Position numbers and translations under genes: made by a program
The notes under the pieces: model-generated
Seen by the model: only the letters and a program-made list of their open reading frames with translations
Databases searched by the model: none
What the model was told of the DNA's origin: nothing
In this document: piece by piece, positions 31,953 through 40,666 of the stretch
Position numbering within the stretch: the stretch's first letter is position 1
How the letters are laid out: the number at the start of each line of letters is the position of its first letter
Source of the DNA: UBA1715 sp964346725
Lineage (GTDB): Bacteria; Bacteroidota; Bacteroidia; Bacteroidales; UBA1715
Assembly: GCA_964346725.1 (NCBI GenBank)
Contig: CAYFVM010000001.1
Location: forward strand, 1 to 64,000
Direction of reading: 5' to 3'
Length of the DNA: 64,000 nucleotides

Positions 31953-32482
31953 TCTTCCTTTTTGTCTTCCTCTTTATACCAATCTGCGTACATTCTATAA
32001 TTGTGCGAAAATTTGTAAATCATTTCTTTGGTTTGCTCCGCAGATACGTTTTTGATTTTTCGAGCAGGAACGCCGCCAAAAAGACTATTCGGTTCAACTA
32101 TTGTTCCGCTGGTAACCACAGATCCGGCAGCAATTATTGAATTTTCGCCAATAACTGCATGGTCTAAAATTACAGCTCCCATGCCTATCAAAACATTGTC
32201 GCAAATTTTAGCTCCGTGAATTGTTGCATTGTGGCCAATAGAAACATTGTCGCCAATTTCGGTAATTGATTTTTCGTACAACGTGTGAACCACAGCACCA
32301 TCTTGAATGTTTACAAGGTTGCCGATTTTGATAGTATTTACGTCTCCGCGCAAAACGGTGTTGAACCAAATACTACAATCGTTTCCCATTGTTACGTCTC
32401 CTATAATCGTGGCATTTTCTGCCAAAAAACAATTGTCTCCCATTTTTGGAGTAAATCCGCGTACTGATTTTATGAGTGCCAT
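31949..32482 (-). CDS. Gamma-carbonic anhydrase family protein
   Basis: The 177-residue left-handed beta-helix protein has repeated hexapeptides and histidines in the metal-site positions: DGAVVHTLYE and VSIGHNATIHGA. That layout is the gamma-class (CamH/YrdA-like) zinc hexamer. Many family members have no proven carbonic anhydrase activity. It is the last gene after PBP1A and trmN6, 4 bases after trmN6, and runs convergently into the PAP2 gene. Confidence 0.92.
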   Translation of the reverse strand: MALIKSVRGFTPKMGDNCFLAENATIIGDVTMGNDCSIWFNTVLRGDVNTIKIGNLVNIQDGAVVHTLYEKSITEIGDNVSIGHNATIHGAKICDNVLIGMGAVILDHAVIGENSIIAAGSVVTSGTIVEPNSLFGGVPARKIKNVSAEQTKEMIYKFSHNYRMYADWYKEEDKKED

Positions 32483-32486
32483 AGCG

Positions 32487-33200
32487 TTATAGTTTTATGT
32501 AAAAATCCTTGGTTAAATCTTTGTATTCGCTTGTATATCTATTGTCGTTTTCTCGAATGTGAATTTGATTTCTTTGAAAACCGGACCATTTTTTTGAGAA
32601 AAAGAGAACCGCTCTATTCGGCGCTTCCGATGTTACGAAAGGGTAAATGGCAACCTCTTTAATGGTGTGCAGATTGTGTTTCTGAGCCTGTTCTATAAAC
32701 AGTTGCTTTTCGCTTGTTGTAATGATTATAGAGGCTTTCCCCCTTGCAGAAAGGAGTTTTTCTATTCCACAAAATAAGTCATTCGGTGTTAAAGAAACCG
32801 TGTGTCGTGCCATTGTTTTTGCAATGGTGGGGTTGTGGAGGCTATTCGAAAAAAACGGAGGGTTACAGATAATTCCGTCAAATTCGTGTTCTGTTTTGCT
32901 TGCAAAATCCTGCAAATTACTTTGTTTTACCTTGATTCTATCATTCCACGGGCTTTCTGCACTATTTTTCTGTGCGTCACAAATTGCACCTTCATCAATG
33001 TCAATTGCGGTAACGGGGCAAGGGTGTTTTTGAGCCATCATAAGAGCTAAAATTCCCGTGCCGGTTCCTATGTCAAGTATTGCGGAAGGATTCTCAAAGT
33101 TTGTTAACGCACCAAGCAACATAGCATCAGTTCCCAATTTTAGGGCGGAGTGTTCTTGCTCAATACTAAATTGTTTGAACTGAAACGATGACATTGCCAT
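32487..33200 (-). CDS. trmN6: tRNA1(Val) (adenine(37)-N6)-methyltransferase
   Basis: This is a class I SAM methyltransferase of 237 residues. The start FKQFSIEQEHSALKLGTDAMLLGAL is characteristic of the YfiC/TrmN6 group; the SAM motif is ILDIGTGTGILALMMAQ, and the catalytic motif is ICNPPFFSNS, the NPPF type of N6-adenine enzymes. It modifies A37 next to the anticodon. The start codon overlaps the end of the PBP1A gene by one base. Confidence 0.93.
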   Translation of the reverse strand: MAMSSFQFKQFSIEQEHSALKLGTDAMLLGALTNFENPSAILDIGTGTGILALMMAQKHPCPVTAIDIDEGAICDAQKNSAESPWNDRIKVKQSNLQDFASKTEHEFDGIICNPPFFSNSLHNPTIAKTMARHTVSLTPNDLFCGIEKLLSARGKASIIITTSEKQLFIEQAQKHNLHTIKEVAIYPFVTSEAPNRAVLFFSKKWSGFQRNQIHIRENDNRYTSEYKDLTKDFYIKL

Positions 33201-35566
33201 TACAGAAAATCATCAAAGTCATTGGTGTTTACGTCTGATTTCTTTGGTGCAGGACTTACTCCGTAACAAGGTGATACCCAATTTAACGGTTTTTCAAAAT
33301 CGCCAAATTTGTATCCTAGTTGGTCTTTGTTTGCAATACAATCTTTTATGTAATACGCAAAAACCGGCATAGCCATTCTTGCTCCTTGTCCGTAGGCAAA
33401 ACTTCTGAAACGAATACTTGGTTCGTCACCACCAACCCAAACGCCAGTAACCAATTCCGGTGTAAATCCCATAAACCAACCATCGGCGTGGTTGTTGGTT
33501 GTTCCGGTTTTCCCGGCAAGAGGAGCACGTATGTCGTAGCGTGTACGGAGCGAAATTGCTGTTCCGTATGCTTTAGCCTCGCGGTCTACCATGTTTACAA
33601 CGTTTTGTAGCAATCCAACCATTTGGTACGCTACTTCTTCGCTAATGGCCTCATTTTGCTTTGTAGAGAATGAAGCTATCACATTTCCGTATTTATCTTC
33701 AATTTTTGTAACGAAAATTGGTTCAACGTGGATTCCTTTGTTTGGAAATGTACTATATGCACCAACCATTTCGTGTAGCGTTAGGTCGGCAACGCCAAGG
33801 CAAATAGAGGGAACCGCATCTATGTGACTATACAATCCCATTTCATGAGAAAGAGCTACAACAGGTTCTGGTTTAAGAAGTTGCATAAGTTTTGCCGAAA
33901 TCCAGTTGTTTGATGTTGCAAGTCCCCATGCAAGCGAAACCATTTCGCCGTTTCGTGCTTTGTCGGAGTTGCTCGGTGTCCACATTTGGTCGTTTACGTA
34001 GAATGATGTGGGTACGTTGGCAAATTCCTTGCAAGGCGACATTCCTTCTTGCATTGCGAGAGTGTACAAAAATGGCTTGAAGGTGGATCCAACTTGTCGT
34101 TTTTGTTGCATAATGTGGTCGTATTGGAAAAATTCGTAATCAATACCACCAACGAATGATTTAACATAGCCGGTTTTTGCTTCCATAGAAAGTAATCCAC
34201 ATTGTAGAAAACTCTTCATCCATTTAAGAGAATCGACAGGCGAAATTACTGTGTCAATTGAGCCTTCCCATGAGAACAGGGTAGTAGGAACGGGTTCGTT
34301 GAATACTTCCATAACTTCGTCCCACGACATTGATTTTCCACCCATAGAGCGATAGCGTTCTGATTGTTTTATAGACGCTTTCAAGCGATTTTCATAATCT
34401 TCTTTGCTTATATTTGAAGCAAATGGAGCTTTTGAATTTTTCTTATTCTCTTTGAAAAACGCAGGTTGAACGGTTTCTGACATGTGTTTACGCATAGCAT
34501 CTTCGCCGTATTTTTGCATACGAGAATCAATGGTAGTATAGATTTTTAACCCATCACTATACAAATTGTAATAAACGCCAGGCGTTTTTTCATTTTTGTT
34601 GCACCAACCATAAAGCGCACTTGTTTCCCATAATGTAGAGTCGCGTTGGTACATATCGTAACTCCAATAATTCTTTTTTTCTGGCTTTTGTGCTGTCATT
34701 GTTGTTCGCAACCATTCTCTGAAATATGGAGCAATACCATTAGTGTGGTCTATTCTTTTGAAATTTAAAGTAATAGGAATGTTTTTCAAAGAGTCGTATG
34801 CTTCTTCGCTTAATTTGTCGTAGCGGACCATTTGTTTTAAAACCACATTGCGTCGAACGGTAACGGTGTCAACATTGCGAAGCGGATTGAACAACGAAGG
34901 GTTTTTTAATTGCCCTACAAGCATGGCAGCTTCTTCTATTTTCAATTCTTTCGGTTCTTTGCTGAAATAGATTTGCGATGCCATTTTGATACCATCGGCA
35001 TTGTGAAGGAAGTCGAATTTATTTAAATATAATGTTATGATTTCTTCTTTCGTGTAAGATTTTTCCAATTTTACCGCAATAGCCCATTCGCGAAGTTTTC
35101 TGAATATCAAATCAGTTTTGCTATCCAATTTTTCGCGAGGAAATAACATTTTTGCAAGCTGTTGAGTAATAGTACTACCACCTCCAGAACTTTTGTCTCC
35201 ACCAAGTACGGTTTTTACCGCAACACGAAATAAACCGCGGTAATCAATACCTGAATGATTATAGAATCGAGCGTCTTCTGTAGAAACGAGAGCATCAATT
35301 AAATGTGGAGGCAAATCTTCGTATTTGCATTCTATACGATTTTCCTTATAGAAGGTTCCCATTGTTTTTCCATCAGCCGAAATAATATTGGTGGCTAATT
35401 TCGTCTTTGGATTCTCTAATTCTTCAAATGTTGGCATAAAACCGACTTCCCCTGATGAAATGAGGGAAAATAGAATTATGGCGAAGATAATGGGGAAAAT
35501 CGCACAGCACCATAGTATTATGTAAAGTTTCTTGTGGGATTTATGTTCCTTTTTAAATTCTTTCAT
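33200..35566 (-). CDS. Penicillin-binding protein 1A, bifunctional transglycosylase/transpeptidase
   Basis: The 788-residue protein has an N-terminal membrane helix (about 15-37), a GT51 glycosyltransferase domain with the catalytic EDARFYNHSGIDYRG and the GGGSTITQQLAKMLF motif, and a transpeptidase domain with active-site serine in RQVGSTFKPFL, the SxN-like ATSNNW segment and KTGTTNNHADGWF. It polymerises and crosslinks peptidoglycan in the periplasm. A dozen basic residues before the helix face the cytoplasm. It heads an operon with trmN6 and the gamma carbonic anhydrase gene. Confidence 0.96.
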   Translation of the reverse strand: MKEFKKEHKSHKKLYIILWCCAIFPIIFAIILFSLISSGEVGFMPTFEELENPKTKLATNIISADGKTMGTFYKENRIECKYEDLPPHLIDALVSTEDARFYNHSGIDYRGLFRVAVKTVLGGDKSSGGGSTITQQLAKMLFPREKLDSKTDLIFRKLREWAIAVKLEKSYTKEEIITLYLNKFDFLHNADGIKMASQIYFSKEPKELKIEEAAMLVGQLKNPSLFNPLRNVDTVTVRRNVVLKQMVRYDKLSEEAYDSLKNIPITLNFKRIDHTNGIAPYFREWLRTTMTAQKPEKKNYWSYDMYQRDSTLWETSALYGWCNKNEKTPGVYYNLYSDGLKIYTTIDSRMQKYGEDAMRKHMSETVQPAFFKENKKNSKAPFASNISKEDYENRLKASIKQSERYRSMGGKSMSWDEVMEVFNEPVPTTLFSWEGSIDTVISPVDSLKWMKSFLQCGLLSMEAKTGYVKSFVGGIDYEFFQYDHIMQQKRQVGSTFKPFLYTLAMQEGMSPCKEFANVPTSFYVNDQMWTPSNSDKARNGEMVSLAWGLATSNNWISAKLMQLLKPEPVVALSHEMGLYSHIDAVPSICLGVADLTLHEMVGAYSTFPNKGIHVEPIFVTKIEDKYGNVIASFSTKQNEAISEEVAYQMVGLLQNVVNMVDREAKAYGTAISLRTRYDIRAPLAGKTGTTNNHADGWFMGFTPELVTGVWVGGDEPSIRFRSFAYGQGARMAMPVFAYYIKDCIANKDQLGYKFGDFEKPLNWVSPCYGVSPAPKKSDVNTNDFDDFL

Positions 35567-35585
35567 ATTTCAAAAATTTAGTTTT

Positions 35586-35593
35586 CAAAGTTA
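35586..35593 (-). promoter_or_regulatory. -7 promoter element of the PBP1A operon
   Basis: TAACTTTG on the minus strand, 20 bases upstream of the ATG at 35566, matches TAnnTTTG. Confidence 0.6.
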
Positions 35594-35665
35594 TTGAATA
35601 TACCGTAATTAAAAAGTAGTCTTTTGTTTTTTTTTCTTAAAACCTTTGTTTGTAATTGTTTTTTA

Positions 35666-35673
35666 TAATTTTG
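35666..35673 (+). promoter_or_regulatory. -7 promoter element of topA
   Basis: TAATTTTG matches TAnnTTTG, 29 bases before the topA ATG. A TTTG at 35645-35648 lies 17 bases upstream, slightly short for a -33 element. Confidence 0.6.
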
Positions 35674-35701
35674 CAAAATCTTTTAAAAGGCGATATACGG
35701 C

Positions 35702-38191
35702 ATGACGGAAAATTTGGTAATCGTGGAGTCTCCTGCAAAGGCAAAAACGATAGAAAAGTTCTTAGGTAAGGAATACATGGTGATGTCAAGTTATGGACAC
35801 ATTCGTGATTTGGAGAAGAAAGGATTGGGAATAGAAGTAGAAAATTCTTTTGCTCCATTGTATGAAATATCTCCGGACAAGAAAAAATTGGTAACAGAAT
35901 TACGAAAAGCAGTTAAAAACGCGAATAGTGTTTGGCTAGCATCCGATGAGGACCGTGAGGGAGAGGCTATTGCGTGGCATTTGGCAGAAGTTTTAAAATT
36001 ACCGGTAGACTCCACCAAACGTATTGTATTTCATGAAATTACCAAAGATGCAATTGTTGATTCTTTGAAACATCCTCGTACCATCAATCTTCGTCTTGTT
36101 GATGCTCAGCAGGCTCGTCGTGTTTTAGACAGATTGGTCGGCTTTGAATTGTCTCCAATTTTGTGGAAAAAAATCAAACCGCAGTTGTCAGCAGGTCGTG
36201 TGCAGTCGGTTGCGGTACGAATTATAGTAGAACGCGAACGTGAAATTAATGGCTTCAAAACAGAGTCGTCATATAAAGTTGTGGCTGATTTTGTTATTGA
36301 CAATAAAGGAAAGAAATATGTGATTTCTTCTGAATTGACAAAACGTTTTGTGACTCAAAAAGAAGCTGAAGCGTTTTTGGAAAAAGCAAAAAATGCTTCG
36401 TTTACGGTTGCTTCTTGCGAGAAAAAACCAACCACAAAACATCCTGCGCCACCGTTCACCACGTCTACATTGCAACAAGAGGCGAGTAGAAAATTCTCGT
36501 TCCCTGTGGCAAAAACAATGCAAATTGCTCAGCAACTTTATGAAGCCGGTTTCATAACATACATGAGAACCGATTCTGTGAATTTGTCTGCTTTGGCTGT
36601 TGGTACAACTAAGAAATTTATTACCGAAAACTTCGGCGCAGAATATTCTAAAGTTCGCAAATACTCAACTACGTCAAAAGGTGCGCAAGAAGCGCATGAG
36701 GCAATTCGTCCAACATATATTGAGAATGAATTTGTATCGTCAAATGCTGACGAACAACGATTATATGATTTGATACGCAAACGTACCATTGCTTCGCAAA
36801 TGGTCGATGCTCAAATAGAAAGCACTACGCTTAATATTGTGAGTGATAGTCTTGAAAAAGCAGTTTTCACAGCAAAAGGTGAAGTGATTACATTCGATGG
36901 TTTCTTGAAAATGTATATGGAATCGGTTGACGAAGAATCTACGGAAGAAAAAGACGTGGTTTTGCCCGATATCCAAGTAGGCACTGCCGTTTCTTTGAAA
37001 AAAATGCTTGCAAGCGAGCGTTTTACTCAACATCCGCCACGCTACACAGAAGCAACGCTTGTTCGCAAGTTAGAAGATTTGGGAATTGGTCGTCCGTCAA
37101 CGTATGCACCAACAATTTCTACCATTCAAAAACGTGGTTATATTGTAAAAGAAGACAGAAGTGGCAAAAAACGTCAATATACTCAGTTGGAGTTGAAAGA
37201 CGGAAAATTGACATCGGTAAAAGTTGCCGAAACGGTTGATACAGAGAAGAACAAATTATTCCCAACCGATATTGGTATTGTGGTAAATGATTTCTTGATG
37301 AAACATTTTGAAGAAATCATGGATTATAATTTTACCGCATCGGTTGAACAAGAATTTGATGAGATAGCACTTGGTAAAATGGATTGGGTAGAAATGCTCA
37401 CGAAGTTCTACAAACCTTTCCATGCACAAGTTGATGATACCCTGGAAACATCGGAACGTGGAAATGGCGAACGTGTGTTGGGAAAAGACCCTGAAACAGG
37501 CCGTCAAGTCTCGGTACGAATTGGTCGTTTTGGCTCAATGGTTCAGTTGGGGAAACAAGAAGATGAAGAAAAACCCGTATATGTGGCCTTAGACAAAGGA
37601 CATAGAATTGAAACAATTACGTTAGACGATGCAATTTCGTTGCTCAAGAGTAGAAATGACGGTAGATTGTTGGGAGTTCATCCCGTAACTGGCAAAAACA
37701 TATATGTAAAAAATGGCCGTTTTAGTCAATTTTTACAAATGGGTGAAGCATCTGATCCCGATAAGAAAACGGCATCATTGTCTAAAGGACAAGATGCAAA
37801 AACGGTGACACTGCAAGATGCATTACCGTTGTTAGATTTGCCTCGTGAAGTTGGCATTTTTGAGGGAGAACCCGTTGTTGCCAACATTGGACGTTTTGGA
37901 GCATTCCTTGCGCACAAAGGCAAATTTATTTCGTTAAAGAAAAACGATCCTGATGTATTTTCGGTGACGATTAGTGATGCGGAAAAAATCATCAAACGTA
38001 AACTTGAAACAGACGAAAAACGTCGTATAAAAGAGTTTGAAGAAGATGCAAATATTAAGGTAGTTCTTGACAGATGGGGACATCCATGTGTTTTCTACAA
38101 GAAAAAATATTTTAGAATTGCCAAAAATGTAGATCCTGCTTCGTTAACATTGCAACAATGTTACGAAATAGCTGATGTTAAGAAAAAATAA
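35702..38191 (+). CDS. topA: DNA topoisomerase I
   Basis: TopA relaxes negative supercoils. The 829-residue protein has the TOPRIM start VIVESPAKAKTIEKFLG, acidic metal site LASDEDREGEAIAWHLA, and the active-site tyrosine in FITYMRTDSVNLS near residue 285. The core ends with the RPSTYAPTI segment. The C-terminus has lysine-rich repeats (QVSVRIGRFGSMVQLG, IYVKNGRFSQFLQMG, VVANIGRFGAFLAHKG) of the topo-C-Rpt type instead of zinc ribbons, as in Bacteroidota. The ureohydrolase-like gene follows 3 bases later. Confidence 0.97.
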   Translation: MTENLVIVESPAKAKTIEKFLGKEYMVMSSYGHIRDLEKKGLGIEVENSFAPLYEISPDKKKLVTELRKAVKNANSVWLASDEDREGEAIAWHLAEVLKLPVDSTKRIVFHEITKDAIVDSLKHPRTINLRLVDAQQARRVLDRLVGFELSPILWKKIKPQLSAGRVQSVAVRIIVEREREINGFKTESSYKVVADFVIDNKGKKYVISSELTKRFVTQKEAEAFLEKAKNASFTVASCEKKPTTKHPAPPFTTSTLQQEASRKFSFPVAKTMQIAQQLYEAGFITYMRTDSVNLSALAVGTTKKFITENFGAEYSKVRKYSTTSKGAQEAHEAIRPTYIENEFVSSNADEQRLYDLIRKRTIASQMVDAQIESTTLNIVSDSLEKAVFTAKGEVITFDGFLKMYMESVDEESTEEKDVVLPDIQVGTAVSLKKMLASERFTQHPPRYTEATLVRKLEDLGIGRPSTYAPTISTIQKRGYIVKEDRSGKKRQYTQLELKDGKLTSVKVAETVDTEKNKLFPTDIGIVVNDFLMKHFEEIMDYNFTASVEQEFDEIALGKMDWVEMLTKFYKPFHAQVDDTLETSERGNGERVLGKDPETGRQVSVRIGRFGSMVQLGKQEDEEKPVYVALDKGHRIETITLDDAISLLKSRNDGRLLGVHPVTGKNIYVKNGRFSQFLQMGEASDPDKKTASLSKGQDAKTVTLQDALPLLDLPREVGIFEGEPVVANIGRFGAFLAHKGKFISLKKNDPDVFSVTISDAEKIIKRKLETDEKRRIKEFEEDANIKVVLDRWGHPCVFYKKKYFRIAKNVDPASLTLQQCYEIADVKKK

Positions 38192-38194
38192 AGA

Positions 38195-39316
38195 ATGGGA
38201 TTAGAGGCATATTGCGAACCGGTTACTCTTGATGTTTCCAATAATTTGGGAGTATTGTCAACTAATTCGTATGCCAACACTTCGTTAAAGGCGGCTGGTG
38301 TGTTTCTGCTCGGTTATAGCGAGGACAGAAATTCGGATAATATTGGTACTCACAATGCTGCTTCGGTAGTGAGAGAGACGTTGTATTCTTTGCACAAAAC
38401 CTCAAAATCGTTGAAAGTACTAGATTTGGGTATTTGTAAACGTGGTGATACGGTTGCGCAATCATATGCAAATCTTCAGTCTGCGGTTGAAATTCTTGCC
38501 AAATATGATAAACCTATCATTGTATTTGGTGGGACGCAAGAAGCTTCTTGTTATTTGGCAGAAGCAAGTTTCAAAAAAGTGCAATTTCCATCGGTTTGTA
38601 TGATTGATGCACGTGTTGATTGGGAAAAAAATGCAGAAGATTTTTCAAACCGAAACTACATTTCTCATTTAATAGCATACAATCCGCAAATTCGTTTATC
38701 TCAAATAGGTACTCAAGAATATTTATCTTCTCACGATGCCTTTTCATGGTTAGCAGACCATTATTTTGCAACGCTTCGTTTGGGAGAATGCAATAATGAT
38801 ATTAAACAAGCAGAATCCTTTATACGCGATGCGCAGCTTGTTTCTTTTGATATCAATGCCATTCGCTATTCCGACAATCCTGCAGGCATGAATGTCAATG
38901 GATTATACGCCGAATCGGCTTGTCAGTGCGCATGGAATGCCGGATATTCGCCACGAATGAATATGTTTTTCTTGTCTGAATTCAATCCACAAAAAGATAC
39001 AGATTCTATATCGGCACAATTATCTGCAGAAATTCTATGGCATGTGTTAGATGGCATTTCACAACGAAAACGTGAAAGTGGTGATTACTCCGATGATTCA
39101 TACCTAAAACGATATTTGAAACATGCTAAATTTCCGCAGGATATTTGTTTTTATGAGTCACTCGTTTCTCAAACATTTTGGGTTGAAGTTCCTATGAAAA
39201 GTACGCAGAAAAAGCGTATAATTCCTTGTTCGTTAGAAGATTATGAAATGTTTCGCAACGGATTCATTCCTGACTTTTGGATGATGGAATTTCAGCGACT
39301 ATTGTCACTGAATTAG
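38195..39316 (+). CDS. Ureohydrolase-fold protein lacking metal ligands (arginase/formimidoylglutamase-like)
   Basis: The 373-residue protein has the arginase/agmatinase fold, but the manganese ligands are replaced. The family GGDH motif reads FGGTQ (about 111-115), DAHxD reads DARVD (138-142), and SFDxDxxDP reads SFDINAIRYSDNP (about 217-229). It therefore should not hydrolyse guanidino substrates. I recall similar degenerate ureohydrolases being common in Bacteroidota, sometimes beside gliding/T9SS genes, but that is memory, not proof. It is cotranscribed with topA (3-base gap). Its role is unknown. Confidence 0.8.
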   Translation: MGLEAYCEPVTLDVSNNLGVLSTNSYANTSLKAAGVFLLGYSEDRNSDNIGTHNAASVVRETLYSLHKTSKSLKVLDLGICKRGDTVAQSYANLQSAVEILAKYDKPIIVFGGTQEASCYLAEASFKKVQFPSVCMIDARVDWEKNAEDFSNRNYISHLIAYNPQIRLSQIGTQEYLSSHDAFSWLADHYFATLRLGECNNDIKQAESFIRDAQLVSFDINAIRYSDNPAGMNVNGLYAESACQCAWNAGYSPRMNMFFLSEFNPQKDTDSISAQLSAEILWHVLDGISQRKRESGDYSDDSYLKRYLKHAKFPQDICFYESLVSQTFWVEVPMKSTQKKRIIPCSLEDYEMFRNGFIPDFWMMEFQRLLSLN

Positions 39317-39377
39317 TCAAAAAAGAAGCAACCGTTGTTTTGTGTTGCTCTATCATTTCATTTTACAAATTAATTTC

Positions 39378-39385
39378 TACTTTTG
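39378..39385 (+). promoter_or_regulatory. -7 promoter element of prfA
   Basis: TACTTTTG matches TAnnTTTG and ends 17 bases before the ATG at 39403. A TTG at 39397 that would lengthen the protein by two codons is less likely. Confidence 0.6.
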
Positions 39386-39402
39386 CACGCAAATAATTGA
39401 TT

Positions 39403-40488
39403 ATGGCAGAACAATCGTTAGTCGAAAAATTAGACGGCTTGCAGTATAAATTCGAGGAAATTTCTACAATGATAACCGACCCGGCTATTATAGCCGACAT
39501 GAAGCGGTTTGTTAAGTTAAACAAGGAATATCATGAGTTGGAATTGCTTATGAAAGCACGCAAGGATTATAAAAATATGCTTGCAAACTTGTCGGAGGCA
39601 AAAAATATTCTTGAGACTGAAAATGACGAAGATATGCGCGAAATGGCTAAAGCCGAAATAGACGAGACAGAGCCAAAAATTGCAAAAATGGAAGATGAAA
39701 TTCGTCTTTTGCTCATACCTGCCGACCCAGAAGACGGGAAAAATGCCATAGTCGAAATTCGTGGAGGAACTGGAGGAGACGAGGCTGCAATTTTTGCTGG
39801 AGATTTGTATCGTATGTATTCAAAATATTGTGAATCAAAAGGCTGGAAGGCGCAACTTACAAGTTTTAACGAAGGTACTTCGGGTGGATATAAAGAAATC
39901 GTATTTTCAGTAACAGGAAACAATGTGTACGGAACGTTGAAATATGAATCGGGAGTGCATCGTGTGCAACGTGTTCCAGCAACAGAAACACAAGGGCGTG
40001 TACATACTTCTGCAGCAACTGTAGCTGTTCTTCCTGAGGCTCAAGAATTTGATATTGATTTGAAAGAGTCTGATATCCGTACTGATATTTTTTGTGCATC
40101 AGGTCATGGTGGACAGAGTGTAAACACCACATATTCGGCTATTCGATTAGTACATATTCCTACTGGAATTACTGTACAATGCCAAGATGAAAAGTCTCAG
40201 CTTAAAAATAAGGCAAAAGCCATGGTTGAGTTGCGTACCCGTATTTACAATATGGAGTATCAAAAATATCTTGATAATATCGCTTCAAAACGAAAAACTA
40301 TGGTGTCAACAGGAGACCGTTCGGCAAAGATTCGTACATACAATTATCCTCAAGGTCGTGTAACCGACCACCGTATAGGTTTAACGCTATACAATTTGCA
40401 GGCAATAATGGCTGGTGAAATTCAAGAAATTATTGATGAATTGGTTATTGCAGAAAATGCAGAACGCTTGAAAGCAGGTGAAATATAG
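39403..40488 (+). CDS. prfA: Peptide chain release factor 1
   Basis: RF1 terminates translation at UAA and UAG. The 361-residue protein has the peptidyl-hydrolysis loop CASGHGGQSVNTTYSAIRL with the GGQ motif, the preceding GVHRVQRVPATETQGRVHTSAATVAVLPE segment, and the QDEKSQLKNKAKAM helix. Length is as expected for RF1, and no in-frame shift site (as in RF2) is present. It is followed by a strong terminator. Confidence 0.97.
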   Translation: MAEQSLVEKLDGLQYKFEEISTMITDPAIIADMKRFVKLNKEYHELELLMKARKDYKNMLANLSEAKNILETENDEDMREMAKAEIDETEPKIAKMEDEIRLLLIPADPEDGKNAIVEIRGGTGGDEAAIFAGDLYRMYSKYCESKGWKAQLTSFNEGTSGGYKEIVFSVTGNNVYGTLKYESGVHRVQRVPATETQGRVHTSAATVAVLPEAQEFDIDLKESDIRTDIFCASGHGGQSVNTTYSAIRLVHIPTGITVQCQDEKSQLKNKAKAMVELRTRIYNMEYQKYLDNIASKRKTMVSTGDRSAKIRTYNYPQGRVTDHRIGLTLYNLQAIMAGEIQEIIDELVIAENAERLKAGEI

Positions 40489-40510
40489 AAGACAAGCTGA
40501 TTTTATACAC

Positions 40511-40549
40511 AAAGAGCCAAAATGGATTAAATTCTATTTTGGCTCTTTT
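40511..40549 (+). terminator. Terminator after prfA
   Basis: A 13-bp stem AAAGAGCCAAAAT/ATTTTGGCTCTTT (40511-40523 with 40536-40548) with a 12-base loop and trailing T. Confidence 0.9.
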
Positions 40550-40605
40550 GTTATCAGAAATATTCGTTTAGTACTGACTAAACACGAATGTTCTTATAAT
40601 TATAA

Positions 40606-40641
40606 GAAAAACTCCCCTAAATATTGCGTTTTAGGGGAGTT
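40606..40641 (-). terminator. Terminator after the acyl-activating/ACP/PlsC gene
   Basis: On the minus strand a 12-bp stem AACTCCCCTAAA/TTTAGGGGAGTT with an 8-base loop is followed by a T run, 25 bases past the stop codon. Confidence 0.9.
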
Positions 40642-40666
40642 AGTGTGTTGTATGAAGTAATAGTTA

